A stretch of DNA of 64,000 nt from Rhizobium leguminosarum (GCF_002953715.1 NZ_CP025014.1:124001-188000), one strand, 5' to 3'. Positions 14,132 through 22,757 are shown, counted from the first letter of the stretch. Made by a program: numbers and translations. The notes: a model not told the origin generated them from the sequence alone.

Positions 14132-15667
14132 TCAACCCTCCAATACCGGCAATATGCCAGATGAAACCGAGGCGTTCAGCGCGCCCGTCGCCACCAGTTC
14201 GGCGGCGGCGGCGAGGTCGTTTGCCATGTAGCGATCGACGTCGAGGCTCGGGACCTTGGTGCGGATCGCGGTGATCGCCTTGCCAAGTTCCGGGCTTGTC
14301 GATAGCGGCGCGCGCAGTTCGACGCCTTGGGCGGCGGTCAGCGCCTCGATGCCGATGATGCCGAACAGGTTCTCGGTCATGCCGAGCAGGCGGCGGGCGC
14401 CATGGCAGGCCATCGAGACATGGTCTTCCTGGTTGGCCGATGTCGGTGTCGAATCGACCGAGGCCGGGTGCGACATCTGTTTGTTTTCGGACATCAGCGC
14501 CGCAGACGTCACCTCGGCAATCATTAGGCCGGAGTTCAAGCCCGGCTTCTTGGCGAGGAAGGCCGGCAGGCCGTAAGAAAGGGTCGGATCGACCAGCAGC
14601 GCGATGCGGCGCTGCGAAATCGCGCCGATCTCGCAGACGGCAAGCGCGATCTGGTCGGCGGCGAAGGCAACAGGCTCGGCGTGGAAATTACCGCCGGAGA
14701 CGACGGAATTGTCCGAGAGCACCAGCGGATTGTCGGTGACCGCATTGGCCTCGATTTCAAGGGTGCGGGCAACCGAGCGCAGCAGATCGAGGCAAGCGCC
14801 GTCGACCTGCGGCTGGCAGCGAATGCAATAGGGATCCTGCACACGCTCGTCGCCCTCGATATGGCTCTGGCGAATGATGGAGTTTTCGAGCAGCGCGCGA
14901 AGCGCGGCTGCCGTGTCGATCTGGCCCTTATGGCCACGCAATGTGTGAATATCCGGATGAAAGGGGGCCGAAGAGCCCATGGCGGCATCGGTGGACATGG
15001 CGCCGGTGATGAGAGCTGCCTGTGCGGCGCGATGGGCGCGGAAGAGACCGGCAAGCGCCAGCGCCGTCGAGGTCTGGGTGCCGTTGATCAGCGCCAGGCC
15101 CTCCTTGGCGGCGAGTACCACCGGTTTGAGGCCGGCCCTTTCGAGGGCTTCAGCGCCCGGGAGGCGTTCGCCGGCGAAGAAGGCTTCGGCCTCGCCCATC
15201 ATTACCGCCGCCATATGGGCAAGGGGCGCGAGATCGCCGGAGGCGCCGACCGAGCCTTTTTCCGGGATCAGCGGAATGACGCCCTTATCCAGCATGCCTT
15301 CGATCAGCCGCACCAGCTCCAGCCGCACGCCGGAGGCGCCGCGCCCGAGCGAGACCAGCTTCAGCGCCATGATCAGCCGCACGATATTCTCAGGCAGCGG
15401 CGCGCCGACGCCACAGCAATGCGACAGGATGAGATTGCGCTGCAAGGTGGTCACATCGGCGCTGTCGATCTTGATCGAGGCGAGTTTGCCGAAGCCGGTA
15501 TTGATGCCGTAGACCGGCGCATTGCCGGCGGCGATCTCGGCGATGCGGGCAGCGGCCTTGGCGATCCCCGCATCAAAGGCCGGATCGAGCCTTGCCGGTG
15601 CGCCCGTCCAGTAGATAGTTTCGAGATCTTTGAGCGAGACGGAGCCCGGGTGGAGCGTGATGGTCAT
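14132..15667 (-). CDS. hutH: Histidine ammonia-lyase (histidase)
   Basis: ATG 15667 overlaps the TGA of hutI by four bases; the frame is open upstream but inside hutI. The 511-residue protein has the full active site: VYGINTGFGKL (Tyr53), GSVGASGDLAPL with the Ala142-Ser143-Gly144 triad that cyclises to the MIO electrophile, NGTQTSTALAL, DPYCIRCQPQVDGA, SGGNFHAEPVA and TSANQEDHVSMA. It removes ammonia from L-histidine to give urocanate. Length and residues match the well-studied Pseudomonas putida enzyme, so it is the catalytic histidase of this locus, unlike the paralogue at 23531. Confidence 0.98.
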   Translation of the reverse strand: MTITLHPGSVSLKDLETIYWTGAPARLDPAFDAGIAKAAARIAEIAAGNAPVYGINTGFGKLASIKIDSADVTTLQRNLILSHCCGVGAPLPENIVRLIMALKLVSLGRGASGVRLELVRLIEGMLDKGVIPLIPEKGSVGASGDLAPLAHMAAVMMGEAEAFFAGERLPGAEALERAGLKPVVLAAKEGLALINGTQTSTALALAGLFRAHRAAQAALITGAMSTDAAMGSSAPFHPDIHTLRGHKGQIDTAAALRALLENSIIRQSHIEGDERVQDPYCIRCQPQVDGACLDLLRSVARTLEIEANAVTDNPLVLSDNSVVSGGNFHAEPVAFAADQIALAVCEIGAISQRRIALLVDPTLSYGLPAFLAKKPGLNSGLMIAEVTSAALMSENKQMSHPASVDSTPTSANQEDHVSMACHGARRLLGMTENLFGIIGIEALTAAQGVELRAPLSTSPELGKAITAIRTKVPSLDVDRYMANDLAAAAELVATGALNASVSSGILPVLEG

Positions 15668-16926
15668 CGACCGTTCCTTTCGCCCTTGAAGACGCGTGCG
15701 TGAAGCGGGTTGAAGCCGATGCGGTAGACGAGCTCGGCGAGGCTTTCGATATTCCAGATGGCGAGATCGGCGGATTTGCCGGCTTCGAGCGTTCCTGTCT
15801 TGTCGAGCAGGCCGAGCGCGCGGGCGCCTTCGCGGGTGGCGCCGGCAATGCATTCTTCGACGGTCAGGCCGAAAAGTGTGGCCGACATGTTCATGGTAAG
15901 CAACATCGAGGTGAGCGGCGAGGTGCCGGGATTGCAATCGGTGGCGATCGCGATCGGCACGCCTGCCCGCCGCAACGCCTCTACCGGCGGCTTCTGCTTT
16001 TCATGGATGGCGTAGAAGGCGCCGGGCAGCAGCACGGCGACGGTGCCGGCTGCGGCCATCGCCGCAACGCCATCTTCGTCGAGATATTCGAGGTGATCGG
16101 CTGACAGTGCGCCATATGACGCGGCGAGCTTGGCGCCGCCAAGATTGGAGAGCTGCTCGGCATGCAGCTTGACCGGCAGGCCAAGCGCCTTCGCCTTGTC
16201 GAAGACGCGGGCGATCTCGGCCGTGGAAAAAGCAATGCCCTCGCAGAAGCCGTCGACGGCATCGGCAAGGCCGAGATTATGCATGTCGTCGAGACCGGGC
16301 AGGACGACATCATCGAGATAATCGCCATTGCGACCCTTGTATTCTATAGGCGTCGCATGGGCACCGAGATAGCTGGTGGCGACGCGGACCGGTCTGATAT
16401 GGCCGAGCAGGCGGGCGCTCTGCAGCATCTTCACTTCGCCGGTTCGGTTCAGTCCGTAGCCGGATTTGACCTCGATCGTCGTGACACCTTCGGCAAGCAG
16501 CGTGTCGAGCCGCGGCAGCGCCTCTGCGACAAGCTCCTCGACCGACAGCGCATTGGTCGCCTTCACCGAGGAGACGATGCCGCCACCGGCACGCGCGACC
16601 TCCTCATAGGTCGCGCCTGCAAGGCGCATTTCGAACTCGCGGGCGCGGTTGCCGCCGTGGACGATATGGGTGTGGCAGTCGACGAGACCGGGCGTTACCC
16701 AGCGGCCTTCGAGATCGACGATTTCGGAGTGTTCGATGGCCGATGCCGGCAGGTCGCTTTCGGCGCCGGCAAAGGCGATGCGGCCGTTTTCGACCAGCAC
16801 GGCGCCCTTTTCGACGATGCCGAGCCCTTCTTTACCAGGCGCCAGCGTGGCCAGCCGCGCATTGCGCCAAAGCGCCGGACGCGCGTCGGCGGATGAGGCT
16901 TCCTCTGAAAAATTGTTCCCGGTCAT
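15664..16926 (-). CDS. hutI: Imidazolonepropionase
   Basis: ATG 16926 has AGGAAAGG upstream; the frame stays open for 1.4 kb more, but that is the shadow of hutF. The 420-residue amidohydrolase opens imidazolonepropionate to formiminoglutamate. Metal-binding motifs: LVDCHTHIVHGGNRAREFEM (His85, His87), VKLHAEQLSNLGGAKLAASY, GALSADHLEYLDEDG and IATDCNPGTSPLTSMLL. First gene of the leftward operon hutI-hutH-hutG-hutU-hutD; the divergent promoter region with a TGTATATACA palindrome lies between it and hutF. Confidence 0.97.
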   Translation of the reverse strand: MTGNNFSEEASSADARPALWRNARLATLAPGKEGLGIVEKGAVLVENGRIAFAGAESDLPASAIEHSEIVDLEGRWVTPGLVDCHTHIVHGGNRAREFEMRLAGATYEEVARAGGGIVSSVKATNALSVEELVAEALPRLDTLLAEGVTTIEVKSGYGLNRTGEVKMLQSARLLGHIRPVRVATSYLGAHATPIEYKGRNGDYLDDVVLPGLDDMHNLGLADAVDGFCEGIAFSTAEIARVFDKAKALGLPVKLHAEQLSNLGGAKLAASYGALSADHLEYLDEDGVAAMAAAGTVAVLLPGAFYAIHEKQKPPVEALRRAGVPIAIATDCNPGTSPLTSMLLTMNMSATLFGLTVEECIAGATREGARALGLLDKTGTLEAGKSADLAIWNIESLAELVYRIGFNPLHARVFKGERNGR

Positions 16927-16956
16927 CAGCTTTGCGCCTTTCCTTATGCCAATAAC

Positions 16957-16968
16957 ATGTATATACAT
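16957..16968. promoter_or_regulatory. HutC-type operator between hutI and hutF
   Basis: ATGTATATACAT is a perfect 12-base palindrome in the 123-base gap between the divergent hutI and hutF genes. HutC repressors of other proteobacteria bind TGTA-N2-TACA palindromes, and urocanate releases them. One site here could control both transcripts. Related half-sites GTTGTATATGG occur at 19253 and 20113. Confidence 0.65.
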
Positions 16969-17049
16969 AATCGACAGGTGACAAGAGAAATTTTGCGCGC
17001 TTTTCTGGAAAAGAAAGATCGGCGTCGCGGCAAAATGAGAGGGAAGGCC

Positions 17050-18396
17050 ATGACCACACTTCACGCAGACACGGCGCTGACCCCGCAAGGCTGGCAGAAG
17101 GATGTCAGGCTGACGCTCGAAGCCGGGCGCATCGCGCGGGTCGAAATCGGCACTTCTCCCGGGCCTGGCGACGAACGCCATGCCCTTCTCATTCCCGCCA
17201 TGGCGAACCTGCACAGCCATGCCTTCCAGCGGGCGATGGCAGGCCTTGCCGAAGTGCGCGGCCCAGCCAATGACAGCTTCTGGAGCTGGCGCACTGTCAT
17301 GTACAAATTTGCCCTGGCGATGACGCCGGCGCATGTCGAGGCGGTGGCGGCCAAGCTTTATGCGGAAATGCTGGAAGCCGGTTTTTCCCGCGTCGGCGAG
17401 TTCCACTATCTCCACCACGACAGGGATGGCGGCACTTACGCCAATATCGCCGAGCTTGCCGAACGCATCGGCGCGGCGAGCGAAGAGGCCGGCATCGCGC
17501 TGACGCTGCTGCCGGTCTTCTATGCCCATTCCGGCTTCGGCGGAGCTGCTCCCATCGATGGTCAGCGGCGTTTCATCAATTCGCTCGAAAGCTTCGAAAG
17601 GCTGATGGAGGGATGCCGGGCAGTCACCGGCCGGCTCGACGGCGCCGAGCTCGGGCTGGCGCCGCACAGCCTGCGCGCGGCGACGCCGGACGAGCTCACA
17701 AGCCTCGTGCCGATGGCGGGCGAGGGTCCCATCCATATCCATGTCGCCGAGCAGGTGAAGGAGGTCGAGGACTGCATCGCCTGGTCCGGCGCGCGGCCTG
17801 TGGAATGGCTGCTCGATCATGCGCCTGTGGATGAGCGCTGGTGCCTGATCCATGCGACGCACATGACCGAGGACGAAACACGGCGAATGGCGAAAAGCGG
17901 GGCGATCGCCGGCCTCTGCCCGATCACCGAAGCCAATCTCGGCGACGGCGCCTTTGCCGCGCCGCTCTTCCTCGAAGAGGGTGGGCGTTATGGCATCGGC
18001 TCGGATTCCAACGTGCTGATCTCCGTGCCGGAGGAACTGCGCCAGCTCGAATATTCGCAGCGTCTGGCGCTTCGCGCCCGCAACGTCGTCGCGGCACCCG
18101 GCGGTTCGACGGCGCTTTCGCTGTTCACACATGCGCTTGCTGGCGGCGGTGCCGCATTGAAAGCACCGGCAGGTCTCGTCGAGGGCCATCACGCCGATAT
18201 CGTATCGCTCGATACCACGGCCGTTCCTTATCTCACAGGTGACCAGATCCTCGATCACTGGCTGTTTGCAGGCGGCATTTCCATCGATTGCGTCTGGGCA
18301 CGCGGCCGCAAGCAGGTGGAGAGCGGTCGCCATCTCAGGCGTGACGCCATCGACCGGCGATTCCTCGCTGCGATGGGCGAATTGCTGGCTGCCTGA
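17050..18396 (+). CDS. hutF: Formiminoglutamate deiminase
   Basis: ATG 17050 follows GAGAGGGAAGG; the frame is open upstream but begins inside the operator. The 448-residue amidohydrolase converts N-formimino-glutamate to N-formylglutamate plus ammonia. Motifs: LIPAMANLHSHAFQRAMAGL (His55, His57), GEFHYLHHDRDGG, HIHVAEQVKEVEDC, CLIHATHMT and YGIGSDSNVLIS, which together supply the zinc ligands. Its presence with hutG shows that this strain uses the five-step pathway. Divergent from hutI and followed by a HutC-like regulator gene. Confidence 0.97.
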   Translation: MTTLHADTALTPQGWQKDVRLTLEAGRIARVEIGTSPGPGDERHALLIPAMANLHSHAFQRAMAGLAEVRGPANDSFWSWRTVMYKFALAMTPAHVEAVAAKLYAEMLEAGFSRVGEFHYLHHDRDGGTYANIAELAERIGAASEEAGIALTLLPVFYAHSGFGGAAPIDGQRRFINSLESFERLMEGCRAVTGRLDGAELGLAPHSLRAATPDELTSLVPMAGEGPIHIHVAEQVKEVEDCIAWSGARPVEWLLDHAPVDERWCLIHATHMTEDETRRMAKSGAIAGLCPITEANLGDGAFAAPLFLEEGGRYGIGSDSNVLISVPEELRQLEYSQRLALRARNVVAAPGGSTALSLFTHALAGGGAALKAPAGLVEGHHADIVSLDTTAVPYLTGDQILDHWLFAGGISIDCVWARGRKQVESGRHLRRDAIDRRFLAAMGELLAA

Positions 18397-18420
18397 AAAA
18401 GAGCTTTTCCTGTCCGGACA

Positions 18421-18485
18421 TTGGAATTAGAGCAGTTCCAGCAAAAGTGTGTAGTGGTTTTTCGTCCGGAATTGCGTAAAAACAA
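18421..18485. repeat. Rhizobial intergenic repeat
   Basis: The segment with TTAGAGCAGTTCCAGCAAAA, GTGTGTAGTGGTTTTTCGTC and CGGAATTGCGTAAAAACAAA resembles a repeat found many times in Rhizobium genomes between genes. It contains no coding frame and lies between hutF and the next regulator. Recognition is from memory of such sequences, not from a search. Confidence 0.5.
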
Positions 18486-18511
18486 AGAGATAGCAGGAGA
18501 CCAATCGGAAC

Positions 18512-19240
18512 GTGGCGATGAACCAAAGCAGGGATCCCACCTTGCATCAGCGCATCCTCAGCGACATCGAGGGCCGTATCGTCTCGGGCGATTGGCCGCC
18601 GGGGCACCGTATTCCCTTCGAGGTCGATCTCGCCACGCAATATGACTGCTCGCGCATGACGATGAACAAGGTGCTGACCCAGCTCGCCAAGGCTGGCCTT
18701 ATAGAGCGCCGCAAGAAGTCCGGCAGCTTCGTCACCCAGCCGCAGGCGCAATCGGCGGTTCTCGAGATCCACGATATCAAGGCCGAGGTGCAGTCGCTGA
18801 ACCTGCCCTATTCCTATGCGGTATCGAAGAAGACGAGCCGCAAGGCCAAGGCGGAAGACAGTCGAAGGCTGGAACTGCCGGTGGCGTCCTCGGTCGTCGA
18901 GGTCGTCTGCATCCACAATGCTGGCGCGCGGCCCTTCTGCCTGGAGGAGCGGCTGATCAGTCTTGCGACGGTTCCTGAGGCCGCGGCTGCCGATTTCCTG
19001 ACGATGGCGCCAGGTCCCTGGCTGCTCAACCAGGTGCCTTGGAGCACGGCCGAACACCGGATCCACGCCGTCTCGGCCAGTGCCGAGGTGGCCGCCGTCC
19101 TGGACATAGCGCGCAATACCGCCTGCCTCGTGGTCGAACGCCGGACCTGGAGCGGCGCCGGCCCGGTAACGCATGTGCGCTTCACCTATCCGGGCGATCG
19201 TCATGCATTGGTGGCGCGTTTCACGCCGGCGTCGCAATAA
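18512..19240 (+). CDS. GntR/HutC-family regulator (first of two)
   Basis: GTG 18512 lies 11 bases after AGGAGA; ATG 18518 is the alternative. The 242-residue protein has a GntR winged helix (LHQRILSDIEGRIVSGDWPP, DLATQYDCSRMTMNKVLTQL, GLIERRKKSGSFV) and a HutC/FarR-type (UTRA) effector domain (CLEERLISLATVPEA, VERRTWSGAGPVTHVRFTYP). It sits directly behind hutF on the same strand, so it probably represses the hutI and hutF operons in response to urocanate. It diverges from the canonical HutC at 19277 and may answer to another hut intermediate. Confidence 0.85.
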   Translation: MAMNQSRDPTLHQRILSDIEGRIVSGDWPPGHRIPFEVDLATQYDCSRMTMNKVLTQLAKAGLIERRKKSGSFVTQPQAQSAVLEIHDIKAEVQSLNLPYSYAVSKKTSRKAKAEDSRRLELPVASSVVEVVCIHNAGARPFCLEERLISLATVPEAAAADFLTMAPGPWLLNQVPWSTAEHRIHAVSASAEVAAVLDIARNTACLVVERRTWSGAGPVTHVRFTYPGDRHALVARFTPASQ

Positions 19241-19247
19241 GTCCGCT

Positions 19248-19265
19248 ATGTTCCATATACAACAT
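19248..19265. promoter_or_regulatory. HutC-type half-site with flanking inverted repeat
   Basis: ATGTT-CCATATAC-AACAT has 5-base inverted arms (ATGTT/AACAT) and contains CCATATACAAC. The same 11-mer occurs in the transporter promoter at 20113-20123. It lies between the convergent ends of the two regulator genes, so it may be an auxiliary site. Confidence 0.35.
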
Positions 19266-19276
19266 GGGCAGTGTTT

Positions 19277-20032
19277 TCATTCCTCGAACAGCTTGCCGCT
19301 GCGCGCTTCCAGCCGGTAGCGGTGGCCGGGATAGACGAGGCGGGCGGTCGAGACCACCTGCTTTGCCGACCATGTGCGCCGGCGGATCGTCAGGCACGGT
19401 TCGGTCTTCATGATGGTCAGCAGCTTGCATTCCCAGGCCTGCGGCATCGCCGCCTCGACAACGTGCTCGGAGCCGCTGAGCGGGGCCGCGGCCGTCAGAT
19501 AAGCGTTCGGCGTCAGCGTCGAAAAATCCTGGGCGAGATATTCCGGGGCCGCCTCCGGATGGACGAAGCGGTCCTCGATCTGCACGGGAACACCGTTTTC
19601 GCTGTGGACGATCAGCGAGTGGAAAACCGCAGCACCGATCGGCAGTTCGAGTGCGTCGGCAACCTCGGGAGAGGCGGTTTCCTTGGCGAGAACAACGACG
19701 GAGGCCTCGTGGACATGACCGCGTTCGGCGATTTCCTCGGCGATGTTGCGCACCTCGAACAGTGCCGAATAGCCCTTGCGCTCGGCAACGAAGGAGCCGA
19801 CGCCCTGGATGCGGACAAGTTCGCCCTCGTTGGCAAGTTCGCGCAGCGCCCGGTTGGCGGTCATCTTGCTGACGCCGAGCTCGACGACCAGCTCGTTTTC
19901 CGAGGGTACCCGATATTTCGGCGGCCACTCGCCGCTCTGGATGCGGTCGAGGATCACCTGCTTGACGCCGGCATAGAGCGGGGTGCTATCATTCTCCGCC
20001 AGTTCGCGCTTCATCTCGCCGGGACGCTTCAT
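19277..20032 (-). CDS. hutC: Histidine utilisation repressor HutC (canonical)
   Basis: The 251-residue protein reads like a textbook HutC: PLYAGVKQVILDRIQSGEWP, RVPSENELVVELGVSKMTAN, RALRELANEGELVRIQGVGS, FVAERKGYSALFEVRNIAEE, then the effector domain with HSENGVPVQIEDRFVHPEAA, PEYLAQDFSTLTPNAYLTAA and RRRTWSAKQVVSTARLVYPG. ATG 20032 has AAAGGAAT upstream. It is divergent from the histidine transporter operon and should repress it (and probably the enzymes) until urocanate binds. Confidence 0.92.
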   Translation of the reverse strand: MKRPGEMKRELAENDSTPLYAGVKQVILDRIQSGEWPPKYRVPSENELVVELGVSKMTANRALRELANEGELVRIQGVGSFVAERKGYSALFEVRNIAEEIAERGHVHEASVVVLAKETASPEVADALELPIGAAVFHSLIVHSENGVPVQIEDRFVHPEAAPEYLAQDFSTLTPNAYLTAAAPLSGSEHVVEAAMPQAWECKLLTIMKTEPCLTIRRRTWSAKQVVSTARLVYPGHRYRLEARSGKLFEE

Positions 20033-20104
20033 TGCCTATTCCTTTTGCACGAATGGAATTCGCTACATAATTCGACTTTCCTCTTGCATATCACAAAATA
20101 TCTC

Positions 20105-20123
20105 ATATGGTACCATATACAAC
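20105..20123. promoter_or_regulatory. Palindromic operator in the hutC / transporter promoter
   Basis: ATATGGTACCATAT (20105-20118) is a perfect 14-base palindrome, extended on one side to CCATATACAAC, giving GTTGTATATGG on the minus strand. It is in the 196-base gap between divergent hutC and the transporter operon, with TTGCAT at 20085 as a possible -35 element. It is the likely repressor site for both directions. Confidence 0.6.
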
Positions 20124-20228
20124 CTCCCAATCGGTCCTTGAAACAGAAATAGGACAGGAAAGGGCAAGCCGGCGAAGATCGGCCGTGGTGCCGCAAGGTC
20201 TGTTTCAACTCCAGAGGAGAATTCACAA

Positions 20229-21071
20229 ATGAAATTCAGCGCAATCCTGCTTTGTGGCGTGGCGGCTTTTTCCGCCTTCGCCGCGCCTGCCTTTTCCAAG
20301 GACTGGACGAAGGCGACCATTACACTCGAAGGCGCCTATGCGCCCTGGAACCTCACCAATGCCGACGGCACGCTCGGTGGCTTCGAACCTGAACTCGCCA
20401 AGGTGCTCTGCGAGCGCGCCAAGATCGAGTGCACGCTGGTCGCCTCCGACTGGGACGGCATGATCCCGGCGCTCAACGCCGGCAAGTTCGACGTCATCAT
20501 GGATGCGCTGTCGATCACCGAGGAGCGCAAGCAGGTGATCGGCTTCACCATTCCTTATGCAGCCACCCCTGCGGCCTTCGCCACCGCCAAGGACAGCCCG
20601 CTGGCAAAGGCCGCCGGCACCGGCGCCACGATCAAGATGACACCCGGCCAGACCGGCGTGAAGGAGATCGACGCGCTGAAGGCCGCCTTCAAGGGCAAGA
20701 CGATCGGCATCCAGGCGGCCACCGTCTATGCCAAGTTCGTCTATGACAATTTCGGCGATATTGCCGAGATTCGCGAATACAAGACCGGCGCCGACCGCGA
20801 CCTCGACCTGCAGAACGGCCGTATCGACCTCGGCTTCGATGACGCCGTCTATTTCGCCAACGCGTTCAAGAGCGCCAACGACACGCTCGACTTCACCGGC
20901 CCCGAGATCGTCGGCTCGATCTGGGGCGAGGGCGAAGGCCTCGGCATCCGCAAGGCCGATACGGACCTGCGCGACAAGTTCAACGAGGCGATCAAGTCGA
21001 CGCTTGCCGACGGCACCGTCAAGAACCTGTCGATGAAGTGGTTCAAGGTCGACGTCAGCCCGCAGGAATAA
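20229..21071 (+). CDS. Histidine/polar amino-acid ABC transporter, periplasmic binding protein
   Basis: The 280-residue protein has a signal peptide (MKFSAILLCGVAAFSAFAAP, then AFSKDW) and a family-3 solute-binding fold: EGAYAPWNLTNADGTLGGFE, PELAKVLCERAKIECTLVAS, DWDGMIPALNAGKFDVIMDA, LSITEERKQVIGFTIPY. This family (HisJ/ArgT/LAO) binds basic amino acids. Its place next to hutC and hut enzymes argues for histidine or urocanate as ligand. First gene of a five-gene operon with two permeases, an ATPase and a HutH paralogue. AGAGGAGAATTCACAA precedes the ATG. Confidence 0.9.
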   Translation: MKFSAILLCGVAAFSAFAAPAFSKDWTKATITLEGAYAPWNLTNADGTLGGFEPELAKVLCERAKIECTLVASDWDGMIPALNAGKFDVIMDALSITEERKQVIGFTIPYAATPAAFATAKDSPLAKAAGTGATIKMTPGQTGVKEIDALKAAFKGKTIGIQAATVYAKFVYDNFGDIAEIREYKTGADRDLDLQNGRIDLGFDDAVYFANAFKSANDTLDFTGPEIVGSIWGEGEGLGIRKADTDLRDKFNEAIKSTLADGTVKNLSMKWFKVDVSPQE

Positions 21072-21102
21072 GCGTTTCGGCCTTTCGGCCGCAAACACCT
21101 GT

Positions 21103-21122
21103 CTCCGGCTTTATCGCCGGAG
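21103..21122. terminator. Hairpin after the binding-protein gene
   Basis: CTCCGGC-TTTATC-GCCGGAG forms a perfect 7-base stem 31 bases after the stop codon, without a following T-run. In amino-acid transporter operons such hairpins stabilise the abundant binding-protein mRNA and lower expression of the distal genes. Attenuation or mRNA end protection fits better than full termination. Confidence 0.5.
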
Positions 21123-21133
21123 GCAGCATGCTC

Positions 21134-21244
21134 GAACAGGATGATTTTAGGCCGGGTCGGCCTAAAATCTGAATCCTGTTCTAAATAAAAGAGTTAGAGC
21201 ATGATGTCGTCCGAAAACCGCTCACACTTTTCGGCATCATGCTC
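21134..21244. repeat. Composite rhizobial palindromic element (two hairpins)
   Basis: First hairpin: GAACAGGAT at 21134 pairs with ATCCTGTTC ending 21181, with an inner perfect stem GATTTTAGGCC / GGCCTAAAATC. Second: GAGCATGATG (21197-21206) pairs with CATCATGCTC (21235-21244). The second unit recurs in inverted orientation at 43218. The element sits inside the transporter operon between binding protein and permease. Both units resemble palindromes common in Rhizobium intergenic DNA. Confidence 0.65.
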
Positions 21245-21289
21245 TGGTGTCAATCCGCAAAACACTGCCACGGACGGGGAACGGACGAT

Positions 21290-22015
21290 ATGGCAAGCTT
21301 GGAATTGCTCGGCTTCGGCTCGACCGGATGGGGCGCGCTGCTTATTGCTGCCGCCTTGATGACGCTGGCTGTCACGGCGACGGCGCTGGCGATCGGCGCG
21401 GTGCTCGGCGCGATCGTCGCGGCGGCGAAACTCTCCGGCAATCTCGTCCTCGTCACGCTCGGCAATGTCTATACGACCGTGTTTCGCGGCGTGCCCGAAC
21501 TGCTGATCATCTATCTCATCTATTTTGGCGGCTCGTCGGCCGTCACCTCGATCGGCCAGGCGATGGGTTACGAAGGTTTCCTCGGCTTGCCCTCCTTTAT
21601 CGCCGGCGCGCTTGCCGTCGGCATCATCTCCGGCGCCTATCAGGCGGAGGTATTCCGCGGCTCTTTTCTCGCCATCTCCAAGGGCGAGCTTGAGGCCGCC
21701 TCGGCGATCGGCATGCATCGCGGCATGCGCCTTCGCCGCATCATCATGCCGCAGGTGTTTCGCCTCGCCATTCCCGGCCTCGGTAACGTGTGGCAGCTCA
21801 GTCTCAAGGATTCGGCGCTGATCTCAGTTACCGGTCTTGCCGAGCTGATGCGCACCAGCCAGGTGGCGGCGGGCTCGACCCGGCAATATTTCCTGTTCTT
21901 CATCGCTGGCGGCTGCCTCTACCTGCTCCTGACCAGCCTTTCGGACCGCATCTTCAACGGGGCGGAGCGCCGCGCCAATCGCAGCATGCCGGCATCCGCC
22001 ATGGGCCAGGCGTAA
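21290..22015 (+). CDS. Histidine/polar amino-acid ABC transporter permease 1
   Basis: Start chosen at ATG 21290 behind GGGGAACGG. The 241-residue protein has about five membrane segments and the HisQM-type permease signature: YTTVFRGVPELLIIYLIYFG and, in the ATPase-contacting loop, SKGELEAASAIGMHRGMRLR followed by IIMPQVFRLAIPGLGNVWQL. It pairs with the permease at 22026 to form the inner-membrane channel of a HisQMP-type importer. Confidence 0.93.
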   Translation: MASLELLGFGSTGWGALLIAAALMTLAVTATALAIGAVLGAIVAAAKLSGNLVLVTLGNVYTTVFRGVPELLIIYLIYFGGSSAVTSIGQAMGYEGFLGLPSFIAGALAVGIISGAYQAEVFRGSFLAISKGELEAASAIGMHRGMRLRRIIMPQVFRLAIPGLGNVWQLSLKDSALISVTGLAELMRTSQVAAGSTRQYFLFFIAGGCLYLLLTSLSDRIFNGAERRANRSMPASAMGQA

Positions 22016-22025
22016 GGAGGCGACA

Positions 22026-22730
22026 ATGGATTTCACCTTCATCGCCTCGACCATGGTCACCCTGCTCAAGGCCGTACCGACGACGCTCATCCTGTTTTCG
22101 CTGTCGATCGTCTCCGGCGGCCTGCTGGCGCTTGTCATCGTCTGGATGCGAACCAGCGGCAACCGGGTGCTTTCGAGCTTCGCCAAAGGCTATATCTTCA
22201 TCTTCCGCGGCTCGCCGCTGCTGATCCAGATGTTCCTGGTATTCTACGGCCTTGGCCAGTTCGGCTTCATCCGTTATTCCTTCCTCTGGCCGTTCCTGCG
22301 TGAGCCGATGGTCTGCGCCGTGCTGTCGCTGGCGCTTTGCACCGCCGGCTACACGGCGGAGATCTTCCGTGGCGGCATTCGCGCCGTCTCGCCGAAGGAG
22401 ATCGAAGCGGCGCGCTCGATCGGCATGTCCGGCTTCCTGCTGGTCCGCCGTATCCTGGCGCCGATCGCTTTTCGCCACGCGCTGCCGGCCTATTCCACCG
22501 AGATCGTGCTGATGATGAAGTCGACGGCGCTCGCAAGCCTCGTCACCGTCTGGGAGGTCACCGGCGTGGCGCAGCGGCTGATCTCGCAGACCTATCGCAC
22601 GATGGAAGTCTTTCTCTGCGCGGCGATCATCTATCTCGTCCTCAACTTCATCATCCTGCAGGGCATGGCTCTGCTCGAATATTCGCTGTCCCGACACCGC
22701 CGCGCGGCCCCGCACGCGCTGAAGGCGTAA
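22026..22730 (+). CDS. Histidine/polar amino-acid ABC transporter permease 2
   Basis: A 234-residue permease starting 10 bases after the first one, with GGAGG in the gap. Signatures: YIFIFRGSPLLIQMFLVFYG, YTAEIFRGGIRAVSPKEIEA, ARSIGMSGFLLVRRILAPIA. Five membrane segments. It is the HisM-like half of the heterodimeric channel, followed by the ATPase gene after 27 bases. Confidence 0.93.
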   Translation: MDFTFIASTMVTLLKAVPTTLILFSLSIVSGGLLALVIVWMRTSGNRVLSSFAKGYIFIFRGSPLLIQMFLVFYGLGQFGFIRYSFLWPFLREPMVCAVLSLALCTAGYTAEIFRGGIRAVSPKEIEAARSIGMSGFLLVRRILAPIAFRHALPAYSTEIVLMMKSTALASLVTVWEVTGVAQRLISQTYRTMEVFLCAAIIYLVLNFIILQGMALLEYSLSRHRRAAPHALKA

Positions 22731-22757
22731 GCAGTTTTTGACCCGATTGGAGCACCC

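Noticed and set aside
16927..18333. Upstream extension of the hutI frame through the hutF region
   Set aside because: The frame is open by chance opposite hutF. HutI homologues begin where ATG 16926 lies, and a ribosome site is present there.
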